From Dyadobacter frigoris (GTDB taxonomy: Bacteria; Bacteroidota; Bacteroidia; Cytophagales; Spirosomataceae): 46,805 nt of DNA. The notes beneath the pieces are model-generated. The model was not told the DNA's origin. It saw only the letters and a list, made by a program, of their open reading frames with translations, and ran no database searches. Of this stretch, positions 1-8,444 are shown one piece after another (within the stretch, counting starts at the first letter, position 1; each line of letters starts with the position of its first letter). The position numbers and the translations under genes are program-made. The stretch covers positions 1 through 46,805 of the forward strand of contig NZ_SZVO01000028.1 in NCBI RefSeq assembly GCF_005280585.1, given 5' to 3'.

Positions 1-1
1 G

Positions 2-202
2 ATGCGCTTGAAAATCCCTCAATATGAAGCCATTTATAAAAAGCGAAAGCAAACTGTTGAACCCGTTTTCGGCATCATCAAAAGCGTTTTAAGGTTCCGG
101 CAATTTTCATTAAGAGGAATATTTGAAACAGACAACGAATGGAGCTTGGTGTGCTTAGCTTACAATATAAAACGCATGTTTAAGATGTCAATGACTTCAT
201 AG
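2..202 (+). CDS. DDE transposase, C-terminal fragment (partial at left edge)
   Basis: The 66 visible residues resemble the C-terminus of IS1182/IS5-like DDE transposases. The stretch RKQTVEPVFGIIKSVLRFRQF contains the invariant E-P-x-F-G-x-(I/L)-K block in which the glutamate completes the catalytic DDE triad, followed by a typical ending (LVCLAYNIKRM). The protein would catalyse cut-and-paste movement of its insertion sequence. The frame is open to the window edge, so the methionine at base 2 is probably internal and the gene starts upstream. A TAG stop at 200-202 ends it. A GTTTTTTGAGAC motif about 200 bp downstream may be the right terminal repeat. Family assignment within the DDE group is from memory of the motif, not a search. 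Confidence 0.8.
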   Translation: MRLKIPQYEAIYKKRKQTVEPVFGIIKSVLRFRQFSLRGIFETDNEWSLVCLAYNIKRMFKMSMTS

Positions 203-563
203 AGAAGCTACTAACGTAAAATAATTCAGCAAATGAAGTCTTAAACCCGAATCCAAAAATTAAAGACAATAAGAGAGCTAAGAGCGACACACTCCTAGGT
301 AAATCACTAGAACAAATGAGCATATATAAAACGGTAATTTCAAATTCTTTGGAATCATTTTGTAATGCCTTTTAATCCGTAATTAAAGTTGATTCTATCG
401 TTTTTTGAGACTGGCACCAATAAGTATACATGCTTAATGCTTGAAAAGGTTAAGGACGAAACAAGTCAGTATTTTATTCTTGCACAATGACTAACATTTT
501 GTTTGAGTTAACATTAAAGCAATTTTCAATCAGTGATTTATTAAGGCCTGAATGTATACATCT
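203..563. other. Non-coding stretch, possible IS right end
   Basis: AT-rich sequence with no credible gene. The motif GTTTTTTGAGAC at 400-411 shares TTTTTGAGAC exactly with the inverted-repeat arm at 3673-3684, so it could be the right terminal repeat of the element whose transposase ends at 202. This is weak evidence, because the transposase-to-end distance of about 200 bp is long for such elements. Confidence 0.3.
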
Positions 564-1127
564 TTAAAGTGTACTTAAGGATTTCTCGTATTTACGATGG
601 ACTAAATTGTCATACTCACGTTTCTCCAGTATATTATTTTCTACTGCATCTTTTAAATATTTATAAAACTTAATTTCAACTTCTTTTGGTGCGTGCCAAA
701 CTATATACCAAGCCTTTTTGGCAACACTTAAATTTTGATCCACACCGCCATTTGGCCAGCCATATAAAGTCACTAGTCTGAGCAATAACTTTTGATTGGC
801 TTTGTCGTTTATACCTTCTAAACTCAAATAGCTGCGAACATTTGTTGGCACTTCTGAAATGTTTTTATTACTCCATAAGCTTCTATACTTCATTATACTA
901 TCTCTATATTTCTGGTCAACTTCAAACATTTTGTCAATTAAATCTGCATAAGATTTTTTTGATAGATGAGCAATTGCCATGTTTGAATCAATTTCCGGAT
1001 ATAAATAGAAATGGTCTTGAAAAAAAATTTGCGGACTGCTTTTATGCTGTGCGTAAGCATTAGAGAAACCAATGAGTAATAAAATTATAAATTTCAATCT
1101 ACGGCGATTGTACCAAATACCCTTCAT
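564..1127 (-). CDS. Exported DUF6624-like hypothetical protein
   Basis: 187 residues. The N-terminus (basic residues, then LKFIILLLIGFSNAYAQ) is a typical signal peptide with cleavage after AYA, so the mature protein is periplasmic or outer. The body contains a VDQKYRDS block, the motif LYGWPNGGVD and an AWYIVWHAP block followed by a helical tail, the arrangement I associate with DUF6624 proteins of Bacteroidota (D-Q-x-x-R, then GWP, then HA). No enzymatic function is known to me. It stands alone, with a non-coding gap to the transposase remnant on one side and the CPCC pseudogene on the other. The family call is by motif recognition only. Confidence 0.6.
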   Translation of the reverse strand: MKGIWYNRRRLKFIILLLIGFSNAYAQHKSSPQIFFQDHFYLYPEIDSNMAIAHLSKKSYADLIDKMFEVDQKYRDSIMKYRSLWSNKNISEVPTNVRSYLSLEGINDKANQKLLLRLVTLYGWPNGGVDQNLSVAKKAWYIVWHAPKEVEIKFYKYLKDAVENNILEKREYDNLVHRKYEKSLSTL

Positions 1128-1246
1128 ATCACACGGTTTCTGATTTTCAGATTATTTTTATAAGTAACAGCCTGTCACTTAACATTATGTTCCTTTTTTG
1201 AGACTTATTTTATTATATCACTTCAAAAAGGTTATTCTAACTTCCT

Positions 1247-1533
1247 TCATTTCAGGCCTTTGGGCTCTTCTTGTTTCGGTAATCTGGCAGGGCCTTTCAT
1301 GTCATACTTACAAGCTCCAAAATCGATAAAATTCTGTTGGCTCTTCTTTAACGAAACTCTGTTAGCGCCACCTTCATAATTTGGAAACTCTCTCTGTGAG
1401 GAATCATCTTCCAAGAAACAAACACGACAAATTTCATACTGTCCTGGTTCTTCATCATATGTTTATATCCACAACACGGACACATAAATTTGTCCATACG
1501 CAACTGCGCTTCGTTTTTCGTAACGATTTTCAA
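1247..1533 (-). pseudogene. CPCC-type cysteine-rich zinc-ribbon protein, frameshifted
   Basis: On the minus strand one frame from 1533 encodes MDKFMCPCCGYK, the start of the CPCC family of small zinc-ribbon-like proteins. At about 1463 the family sequence jumps to another frame, which continues YDEEPGQYEICRVCFLEDD, then FPNYEGGANRVSL and NFIDFGAC, ending at a TGA at 1247-1249. This is the usual order of the family (CPCCGYxT, PGxYEICxVCxWEDD, GGANxVSL, FGA). Restoring one base near 1463 would rejoin the halves. In the present reading the first frame runs on into non-family residues to a stop at 1348. Both Cys pairs are intact, so the lesion is recent or a sequencing error. Function of the family is unknown. 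Confidence 0.75.
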
Positions 1534-1668
1534 TGTATGATCTCGAACAACCTATCTTCTCTTGCTAATGGCGGCCAGCGGGAAGTCAATGCCTAAATAA
1601 TAAATTAAAACTTTCATTTAATACTTAACAATTAGAATATAGTATTAATTATGAGAGTGGTTTTGATA

Positions 1669-2094
1669 TTATTGTCTGTAAATCTTATTACTCAGTTTTC
1701 TAGTACTATATTCATCAGTGATAACGATATCATAATCTATGATGTCATTCGTCCGATTTGCTTTACCAATGACGATGTTTTCCAGCTGATCGAATACAAA
1801 GTGGTTATTGAAATCAAGAACATTATTTTCGGAAACGGTTACGTCGGGAATATAGATATCGTATTTAGATCGTGTAACATTTCCATTCGGGTAAGTGTTC
1901 GTAAAGTAAAAAATGACATTTACATGATTTAAATCTTGCTTTGTTATCTTCCAGTTTTCCGTTGTAATTACGGTGCCGTCTGTTTTCGAGCCATAATAGT
2001 CACCTACAAATTTTTCTGCCAAATCCGGCTCCGGCTTTTTCCTGCAAGAAGCTAGTGTAAAAAAGATCAGGAAAAGTAAATTTAAGTTTTTCAT
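1669..2094 (-). CDS. Small lipoprotein, hypothetical
   Basis: 141 residues beginning with a lipoprotein signal (MKNLNLLFLIFFTLASC; lipobox LASC with cysteine 17), followed by the charged RKKPEPD linker typical of Bacteroidota surface or periplasmic lipoproteins. The remainder is predicted mostly beta (alternating hydrophobic strands such as VNVIFYF, KYDIYIPDV, DYDIVITDEY), compatible with a small lipocalin-like or beta-sandwich fold. I recognise no named family. It is monocistronic. Confidence 0.6.
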   Translation of the reverse strand: MKNLNLLFLIFFTLASCRKKPEPDLAEKFVGDYYGSKTDGTVITTENWKITKQDLNHVNVIFYFTNTYPNGNVTRSKYDIYIPDVTVSENNVLDFNNHFVFDQLENIVIGKANRTNDIIDYDIVITDEYSTRKLSNKIYRQ

Positions 2095-2347
2095 TCAAAA
2101 GGGGAATGTTGTTTGAGAAGCATAAATATAAATAATGCATGCCTATTTAAAATGAACGGCAAAGAATTAGCTTGATAAAGAATTGATTGTCAGACAAAGT
2201 TCATTTCGTATGCATCACGAAAATGAGTTCTTTTTTTGATTTAAGAAAAAGCTTATCTGGTAAATTGAATTTATATAATTGCTTAACGCATCGCAGTATT
2301 TCCAGCCGAACACGAGCAGTCAGGTGGTTACTTGGCATATTGTGAAG

Positions 2348-3436
2348 ATGCGTGTACCTTTGGAACTTAATAAATCCTTGTACAGTTTCATACCTTCTGT
2401 GAAAAAGACATATAGCTTTGTAATTTTTTTTCTTTTTCTGTTCTGCTTGACATGCAAAAAGAAACCTAACCAAGATGTAAATCCTGACATACCAGCCGAT
2501 GTCTATGTGACTTTTTCAAACACTTTTAGACCATACGGCCAATATTGGAAAAATGGTGAGATGGTAGAACTCGCCACCCCTAATGTATTTGCAAGTGCCA
2601 GGGCAATTTTTGTATCGGACAACGACATACACATTGTGGGGGATGCCTCCTCAGTGAGTACCAATATTATATATTCCTCTTCTATTGGGCAATATTGGAA
2701 GAACGGTGTTGTATCAAATGTTGAAAATGGTATACCTGCGAAGCTGCTTTATGATGTTGCAGTCTCAGAAGGAGATGTACATATCTGTGGAGATGGACTT
2801 AACACTAAGCAACTAAAATTGCAAGCTGCTTACTGGAAAAATGGCATGGCAGTCCCACTTGATGAAGCTGCCGTTAGAGATTCCCGTGCGCGGGGAATTT
2901 TTGTCGCTGGAAAGGATGTATACGTTGCAGGTTCGCTCGCCTTCCAAAATACAACTGCCGTTTATTGGAAAAACGGAGTAGTTATAACTTTGGGCAATCC
3001 TCTCAACATTTCCTACGCAATCTCAGTTGTGGTATCAGGCAAAGACGTATATGTTACTGGCAGTGAAGGTATTGGCTTCCATACAAGGGCAAGATATTGG
3101 AAAAACGGGGTTGGCACTTTCTTAGATAACTCAGAATTTTATTCAGAAGCAGTTGATATAGCCGTTTCCGGTAAAGATGTATATTGTGTTGGGAATCTGC
3201 AGTATAACGACAATAACAGATCCGCAAGACTTTGGAAAAATGGTGTATCCCAGAGCCTTCCCGGAGCTCTTCGGGTTTCCAGTGTTTTTGTGTTTAACAA
3301 TGACGTATATGTGGCAGGTGAAGGTCTTGATAATGGTATTAAGTGTCCTATGTATTGGAAAAATGGTGTGCAGGTTCTATTACCCAATGATAGTAATGGA
3401 CCATTTGCCAGTTCAATATTTGTGAAAAAACGGTAG
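2348..3436 (+). CDS. Lipoprotein with seven YWKNG repeats, probable beta-propeller
   Basis: The frame opens at a TTG at 2279, but the first ATG (2348) gives MRVPLELNKS followed by a hydrophobic segment ending FCLTCKKKP, a lipoprotein signal with an imperfect lipobox. I prefer that start (362 residues). The mature part has seven repeats of about 41-50 residues, each beginning (Y/L)WKNG, then a short strand, then a segment like AxxIxVSGKDVYVxG. The last repeat stops at SSIFVKKR and lacks the DVYVxG strand. That strand appears at the mature N-terminus (ADVYVTF) just before the first WKNG. This is the layout expected for a seven-bladed propeller closed by its N-terminal strand. Function is unknown; binding or adhesion at the cell surface is a guess. 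Confidence 0.65.
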   Translation: MRVPLELNKSLYSFIPSVKKTYSFVIFFLFLFCLTCKKKPNQDVNPDIPADVYVTFSNTFRPYGQYWKNGEMVELATPNVFASARAIFVSDNDIHIVGDASSVSTNIIYSSSIGQYWKNGVVSNVENGIPAKLLYDVAVSEGDVHICGDGLNTKQLKLQAAYWKNGMAVPLDEAAVRDSRARGIFVAGKDVYVAGSLAFQNTTAVYWKNGVVITLGNPLNISYAISVVVSGKDVYVTGSEGIGFHTRARYWKNGVGTFLDNSEFYSEAVDIAVSGKDVYCVGNLQYNDNNRSARLWKNGVSQSLPGALRVSSVFVFNNDVYVAGEGLDNGIKCPMYWKNGVQVLLPNDSNGPFASSIFVKKR

Positions 3437-3820
3437 TCACTGCACGAATGGATGCAGCAGTCTTTACAAAGTATTGCAGCAGAGTCAGTCCTATTGGAAA
3501 GGCGAAAGGATATGCTATTCCACTCCCTGCCTCCGTTAAGACGTCAATTTGCAAGCCCAAATTTTGGTCTTTTGCACCGTCGCTGCAGTCAATACCCTTG
3601 CGTAACCTATTATTATCGATAGTCTCAAAAACTCATGTTTTTCAAAAAAAAAGAAACTTGATTATCGATACAAGTTTTTGAGACGGCCAAAAAACGAAAC
3701 ATGGATTAATGATGTATGGAAGTCTCAGTCTCGGTATACTTCCGTTTTTGCGGACTGTCTTCATAGGCTCTTGATAAACCTTTAAGCACTTTCGATTGAT
3801 CAAACTGGTGTAATTTTATT
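3437..3820. other. Intergenic region with an inverted repeat
   Basis: No credible gene; a 77-codon frame at 3448-3681 has no recognisable content. The region holds the inverted repeat listed at 3613-3684. Confidence 0.4.
3613..3684. repeat. Short inverted repeat GTCTCAAAAACT, possible mini-IS or IS scar
   Basis: GTCTCAAAAACT at 3622-3633 is perfectly inverted as AGTTTTTGAGAC at 3673-3684. The 9-mer TTATCGATA also occurs directly repeated at 3613-3621 and 3662-3670. The same TTTTTGAGAC core occurs at 402-411, near the transposase remnant. This resembles terminal repeats of an insertion sequence left by an internal deletion or a very small non-autonomous element, but it could also serve as a transcription terminator hairpin. 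Confidence 0.45.
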
Positions 3821-5419
3821 TCATTTAAGCACTGTAACCGTTCCTAGGTAAATGTGGCTTTTATCAGAAGCGAACTGTACCTGCAATTGAAAAGTATATA
3901 ATCCATTTACCACGATTGCCCTATAACTTCCGTCCCAAAGAATCTTACCACTTTGAACGCTTCCGGGCTTGCTATGAAAAACAACTTCTCCCCACCGGTT
4001 ATAAATGGTAAACTCCACTATATTTAAATTGGCAAACGGAAAGAAAATAGCCCACCCATCATTTATTCCATCATTGTTAGGCGTAAATGAATTGGGTAAG
4101 TAAAACATTTGATTGCACGGCTCTCCCAAATTTATTCTCTTTTCAGCCGTACAGTTTGAATCATCTTTTACGGTGACCACGAAATTTCCGCCCCGAAGTC
4201 CGAAAAACGAAGAATCCTGCTGGTAAGTCCTGCCATCAATACTGTAATAATGGTTGCCCAAGCCAGCAACAGAAACCGTCAGCCGGCCATCTGCCACATC
4301 ACAAGTGGGTATTTGCTTGTCAATATTGGTAATCGTTGGCCCTTCACTAGCAGCAACTATAACGGCCTGGATGTCGCTGCAACCATCCTGATCCAGTGCT
4401 GATACCTGATAACTGCCTGCGTCCAAATTGTCAAACATAGCCGATAGCTGATCAGACCGAGCTGTTAGCGAATAAGTTAGTCTCCCATTCCCCTGCGCAG
4501 CATTGATTATCACCTGGCCATTGGCTTTGCCACAACTGGTAGGCATTACTTCAACCGTATTAAGCTGAAGCTTTACACTTTTTTTAAGAGAAACAGATTG
4601 GGAGACCATGCAAAGACTTTCGTCCCGAACCGAGATGGTATAAATCCCGCCTGCTAGATTATCAAACCGGTTATCAGACTTAAAATCAATACCATTCAGT
4701 GAATAAATTAACGAGCCAGTTCCTCCATAGGCGGCAATACGCAGTGAGCCATTCGTGTCCCCGCAATGAGGCGATATGGAATCAACAGCTGCTATAATTG
4801 GAGATGGTTGCTGCCCCACTGTTATATCGCTGCTCCCAAAACATCCAGCGGCCCAAATCGTAAACTTGTAAGTACCGGCAGAAAGGTTAGTAAAAACAGG
4901 AGAGGTTTGTAAAGGGCCATCATTTAATTTGAATTGAAGCGGATAGTGAGCTGTACCGCCTTTACCAACGACTGTCACTGTACCATCGTTTCTTCCGCAA
5001 CTGGCTGTTGTGATTTTCATATCCAGTAAAAAAGGATCTACAATTTCAATGGTGATGGCTTTTACCTCGGTTTGAATTTGATCAATCGTCTCGGTAAGAT
5101 AAAATGTTGTGGTTTGGTCCAAAGATGGTGCATGGAAGCTATTTCCCTGCGCAAGCATTCTTGTTTTTGCTGCATCGGCATACCATGTCACATTTTGTCC
5201 TGTAACAATTAGCACGGGGTTATTACCACGGCAATACACATCCGGTGACTGTAAAATGATCGAATTTAAATAAGTATTACTAATATTCTTATATCCTCTC
5301 TGTGTTTCCTTTGGGATTCTGACATTACTGAAACAATACGGAGTAAGTGCCATCATCAGAAGCAAACAAGGCCATGGAAATAAATATTTCCGATACCTGT
5401 TCTTGGTTTTTGCCTGCAT
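3821..5419 (-). CDS. Adhesin-like secreted protein with gliding/T9SS type B sorting domain
   Basis: A longer frame reaches 5458, but the methionine at 5419 (MQAKTKNRYRKYLFPW) leads directly into a hydrophobic signal segment (PCLLLMMALTPYCFS), so I start there (532 residues). After an Ig-like segment (VYCRGNNPVLIV to EIVDP) come four SprB-like repeats of roughly 75 residues, each with C-G-x-x-(D/N)-G-x-(L/V) near its start and LxxGxYxxxVxDxxGC near its end. The last 95 or so residues (FYLPNSFTPNNDGINDGW, IYNRWGEVVF, WDGSYRA) are a CHU_C domain, the type B signal for export by the type IX system and surface attachment. Its role is probably adhesion or matrix interaction. It lies alone between intergenic gaps. 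Confidence 0.85.
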   Translation of the reverse strand: MQAKTKNRYRKYLFPWPCLLLMMALTPYCFSNVRIPKETQRGYKNISNTYLNSIILQSPDVYCRGNNPVLIVTGQNVTWYADAAKTRMLAQGNSFHAPSLDQTTTFYLTETIDQIQTEVKAITIEIVDPFLLDMKITTASCGRNDGTVTVVGKGGTAHYPLQFKLNDGPLQTSPVFTNLSAGTYKFTIWAAGCFGSSDITVGQQPSPIIAAVDSISPHCGDTNGSLRIAAYGGTGSLIYSLNGIDFKSDNRFDNLAGGIYTISVRDESLCMVSQSVSLKKSVKLQLNTVEVMPTSCGKANGQVIINAAQGNGRLTYSLTARSDQLSAMFDNLDAGSYQVSALDQDGCSDIQAVIVAASEGPTITNIDKQIPTCDVADGRLTVSVAGLGNHYYSIDGRTYQQDSSFFGLRGGNFVVTVKDDSNCTAEKRINLGEPCNQMFYLPNSFTPNNDGINDGWAIFFPFANLNIVEFTIYNRWGEVVFHSKPGSVQSGKILWDGSYRAIVVNGLYTFQLQVQFASDKSHIYLGTVTVLK

Positions 5420-5852
5420 ATACCGAATTATCCGGATAGATTGATACGTATTTAGCAAAAACTAAAGTGTATGTTTCTTGTAACATACTTGCCGCCAATT
5501 GTGAAAGCTAGGTATTATTTAAAATTCAGTTTTAGACAATGTTCCAGAGTGCTCACTAAAAAGCTAATTTGTCTCAACTTCCAACCGAATAATTTCTGGC
5601 AGAATGCAATAGACAAAATCTATAATATGTGTCAGCATCTGCGCCTACTTGTTCTTTTTCCAGATAAGCTTTCACACTAAATACGGACTTCGGGATTGGT
5701 AATTTACTCTAACATTACCATTAAAATCCCAATTTTGATGCATCATCTGAACCGAAGGTTAATAAACGTAGTAAGTGTCAAAATGCGCGACGTTATCTCG
5801 GGCAAATGCAACGTGTATACAGAAAAGTTACGTAAGGTGCGTACAGGCGTAT
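5420..5852. other. Intergenic gap, nothing recognised
   Basis: AT-rich sequence between two minus-strand genes. Short plus-strand frames (5471-5680, 5696-5908) have no recognisable content and the second overlaps a real gene. It presumably carries the promoter of the adhesin-like gene near 5430-5500, but I cannot point to convincing elements. Confidence 0.4.
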
Positions 5853-7211
5853 TTACTTTCGTTTCAATATCAAGTATCCATAAACCTGATCCATTCGTAA
5901 TTCTGTGATCCGGCCATTTTCTTGTTTGAATAAATAAATGTTGTTTCCGTCTGTCCACAAGTTGTCCCTAATGTATTGAAGCGGTTGCGGCTGTCCTTTG
6001 CCGACTGTCAGCAGAAGGTTGGACACGTTTTTACTGATTTTCACATCTATGTCCTGGCCGCGTCCCCGTCCTTTGTAGTTTCCCGTAAATTTTCCGATGT
6101 CACCTGAAAATTGTGTGCGCCTCACTGGCTCTAAATTCTTGAAAATCAGGTCTGCAACTTTATCGGCAATGTTCCTGGGGCTAATGCTGGTGGTGTTCAT
6201 CAAAACAATAATGCTGATATCGTCATTAGGAAAATAGCTGTTCTGAGAAAGAAAACCGTTAATTCCGCCACCGTGTTCGATAAGGCGCTTTCCCTTCCAT
6301 TCCGTCACTGTAATGCCTTTCGCATAGCGTGTAACCGTCCCATCATTCAGACTTACAGGCGTTAAAAATTCCTTGTAGCTTTTCTCATTAAGAATCTTTC
6401 CATGATGAAGCGCATTGTTCCATTTTCCCAGATCCTCAACGGTCGAGCATAACGAGCCGGCTGCATAAGGCCAGGTGTGGTCAAGATAAGCGGCTCTTAC
6501 CAAACCTCGATCTACTTTATCATAACCGTGAGCCCTGTTTTTAGTGATCTTGTTTTCGCTGCAATAATAGGAGTTGCTCATCCCCGCCTTATCAAAAAGA
6601 TTCTTTTTTACATACGCTTCATAGGACAATCCACTCACCTTTTCGATGATCAGCCCCAGCATGAAAAATGCCGTATTATTGTAGATCAATGCTTCGCCCG
6701 GTTCGAAATCGAATTGTTCTTTTTCCACAATGCGTAAGAGCGTATCTCTGCTATGCTTCTGAATTGATAATGTCTTAAAGCTGGGCAATTCGGTATAACC
6801 TTTTATTCCGGACGTATGGCTCAGCAATTGTCGTATTGTGACTTTTCGTTTACCAGTTTCAAATTTTAAATATTTTTTAAGGTCATCTTCCAGTGTGAGC
6901 TTTTTTTGTTCTGCAAGTTGAAGAATGGCGACTGCGGTGAACTGTTTGGTTACCGAGCCAATTTCGAATGATGCGTTCATCGGAAGCTTAACATTTAATT
7001 CAATATCTGCCAATCCGTACGCTTTTTGAAGAAAAGGCTTGCCTCCTTTAAAAACGCCAATGGCTATGCCCACCGCCTCGGATTTGTCGATGTAAGGTTT
7101 TACAAAGCCATCTACACTGACTTCCAAATCGGAACCATCTAAACACTTGTCTTCATTTTTTGTGCAGGAGAAATAGAAGAGTATTGGAAGTAAGTAAAGA
7201 AAGTGTTTCAT
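5853..7211 (-). CDS. Serine hydrolase, class C beta-lactamase/penicillin-binding fold
   Basis: 452 residues. The N-terminus MKHFLYLLPILFYFSC is a lipoprotein signal (cysteine 16), so the enzyme is likely anchored in the periplasm or at the outer membrane. The catalytic motifs of the beta-lactamase/esterase/D-aminopeptidase superfamily are all visible: SVTK at 86-89 (nucleophile serine and lysine), YNN at 177-179 (YxN) and HGG at 313-315 (KTG equivalent). A C-terminal domain of about 100 residues (FTGNYKGRG and onward) resembles the DUF3471-type lipocalin-like tail common in these proteins. The substrate cannot be told from sequence: peptidase, esterase or beta-lactamase are possible, and most family members are not resistance enzymes. 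Confidence 0.85.
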   Translation of the reverse strand: MKHFLYLLPILFYFSCTKNEDKCLDGSDLEVSVDGFVKPYIDKSEAVGIAIGVFKGGKPFLQKAYGLADIELNVKLPMNASFEIGSVTKQFTAVAILQLAEQKKLTLEDDLKKYLKFETGKRKVTIRQLLSHTSGIKGYTELPSFKTLSIQKHSRDTLLRIVEKEQFDFEPGEALIYNNTAFFMLGLIIEKVSGLSYEAYVKKNLFDKAGMSNSYYCSENKITKNRAHGYDKVDRGLVRAAYLDHTWPYAAGSLCSTVEDLGKWNNALHHGKILNEKSYKEFLTPVSLNDGTVTRYAKGITVTEWKGKRLIEHGGGINGFLSQNSYFPNDDISIIVLMNTTSISPRNIADKVADLIFKNLEPVRRTQFSGDIGKFTGNYKGRGRGQDIDVKISKNVSNLLLTVGKGQPQPLQYIRDNLWTDGNNIYLFKQENGRITELRMDQVYGYLILKRK

Positions 7212-7786
7212 AAAGGGAAGGGGCAGGATTTGGGTAAAAAAAGCAATTTATGTAAATATGCCGGTAAATGCCGGAAATTTTCGGGTAAAAAATGGCACCC
7301 CTTGGTAATCCCGTTTATATTATATGTGGCTATCTTCACTTTTTCTTAGGCAAATTCGCACTCACGGACGATAATAATGCTTACTTAAAAGCCTGGCCAT
7401 TATTGACTAGGATTTCTTTGCTACACCCATTTGTATCAGTCTTTAAGTAAGACGGCTATGCTGCTTCGAAGCTTGAATTACATATCAATCTGCACCCCAG
7501 CTGTTTAGCGAACTGAAATGTATAGTCTATTCACTTAGAAGCCAGGATTCCGTTGGTCATCCAAATTACGCTTTAACGACCGTTTTTCCGTACAACGAAA
7601 GATTGAAAAAATGATCACTATCCATTTTGCACCTTTAAATGATAAAGCAATGACATATTGTAACAAGCAACAGATAAAATTACAGAGTCAATAAACTGCA
7701 CAATTCTTCTTAGACAGCATATCGCTCGGTGGATCTGATACAGAATCCAAAAGGGCCCCAGGGCGCCGAAGTCTCTCATTAGATAC
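7212..7786. other. Intergenic gap with one copy of a degenerate direct repeat
   Basis: No gene recognised in 575 bp. The final part (7718 onward) holds copy A of the direct repeat described below. Confidence 0.4.
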
Positions 7787-7795
7787 TTAAATTTT
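7718..7795 (+). repeat. Degenerate direct repeat, copy A
   Basis: Contains ATATCGCTCGGTGGATCT, then CAGAATCC, then CCGAAGTCTCTCATTAGA and CTTAAATT. The same order of blocks recurs at 8269-8335. By eye the aligned blocks are roughly 70-75 percent identical, with a gap of about 11 bases. It lies at the 3' end of the resolvase remnant. Confidence 0.55.
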
Positions 7796-8050
7796 CGGAG
7801 CTCCCCTTTTTAAGAACTTCTCTGGAATTGGGTTTCTCTCTAGAAAAAACTTCATTTCACTCGCCATCCTTCCCATATTATCAATTAAGATTGCGTCAAT
7901 TTTACGGTTGCGCGAGGTAACTTTGCTAGAAACCTTTTCATGCACAAACTCGACTTCATCAAGATTTTTCTCATTGGAAACGTCGGCTTTGTTCTTTTCA
8001 AGGTCCTGGCCCGGCGCAGAAACACGTAAATAAGTAATATTCTTAGGCAT
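7787..8050 (-). pseudogene. Serine recombinase (resolvase/invertase) N-terminal remnant
   Basis: 87 codons. The first half (ITYLRVSAPGQDLEKNKADV, then VEFVHEKVSSKV and RKID) is recognisably the N-terminal catalytic domain of a resolvase/invertase: YxRVS with the nucleophile serine (residue 11) is intact. After RKIDAIL the family sequence is replaced by a short degenerate segment (DNMGRMASEM...GAPKI). The middle of the catalytic domain with its conserved arginines and the DNA-binding C-terminus are therefore missing (full length is about 180-200 residues). It is almost certainly inactive. The flanking direct repeats suggest an eroded mobile-element end. Confidence 0.65.
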
Positions 8051-8444
8051 ATTAAGTGATTAGATGAAACCCCATCTATTAAGTTAATAATAACAATGAT
8101 AATCTAATATTTGATTTTTTGCTAAATTATTGTTTTCATTTGTATGGTCTTTTATTTATTAAAAACGGCTACTTTATGTTTTCTCATAAATCCATTTTTC
8201 CACTTCCCTGAGGGGCTGCGGGTATAGAGAAAAGTTGTATATAATATTATTCACCTTTAATCCAATCGTATATCGCTCTGTGAATCTCACATAGAATGGG
8301 TAAATACCGAAGTCTTCGATTAGACTCTTAATTCATCCAAATCCCTGTAGCGCAAGTTCAACTAAATGATTAACAGTATCTCGGAAATACAAACCATATA
8401 TTCTCTTATGTTACACTGAAAATAAATGATCCAAATCGTACTTA
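8051..8444. other. Intergenic gap with copy B of the repeat
   Basis: No gene recognised. AT-rich at 8051-8170. It holds direct-repeat copy B and the 3' flank of the coupling-protein gene. Confidence 0.4.
8269..8335 (+). repeat. Degenerate direct repeat, copy B
   Basis: Contains ATATCGCTCTGTGAATCT, ATAGAATGG, CCGAAGTCTTCGATTAGA and CTTAATT, matching the block order of 7718-7795 in the same orientation about 550 bp away. The copies flank the resolvase remnant. Confidence 0.55.

Noticed and set aside
3448..3681. 77-codon plus-strand frame after the propeller gene
   Set aside because: No recognisable motif; it crosses the inverted repeat and has no signal or conserved feature.
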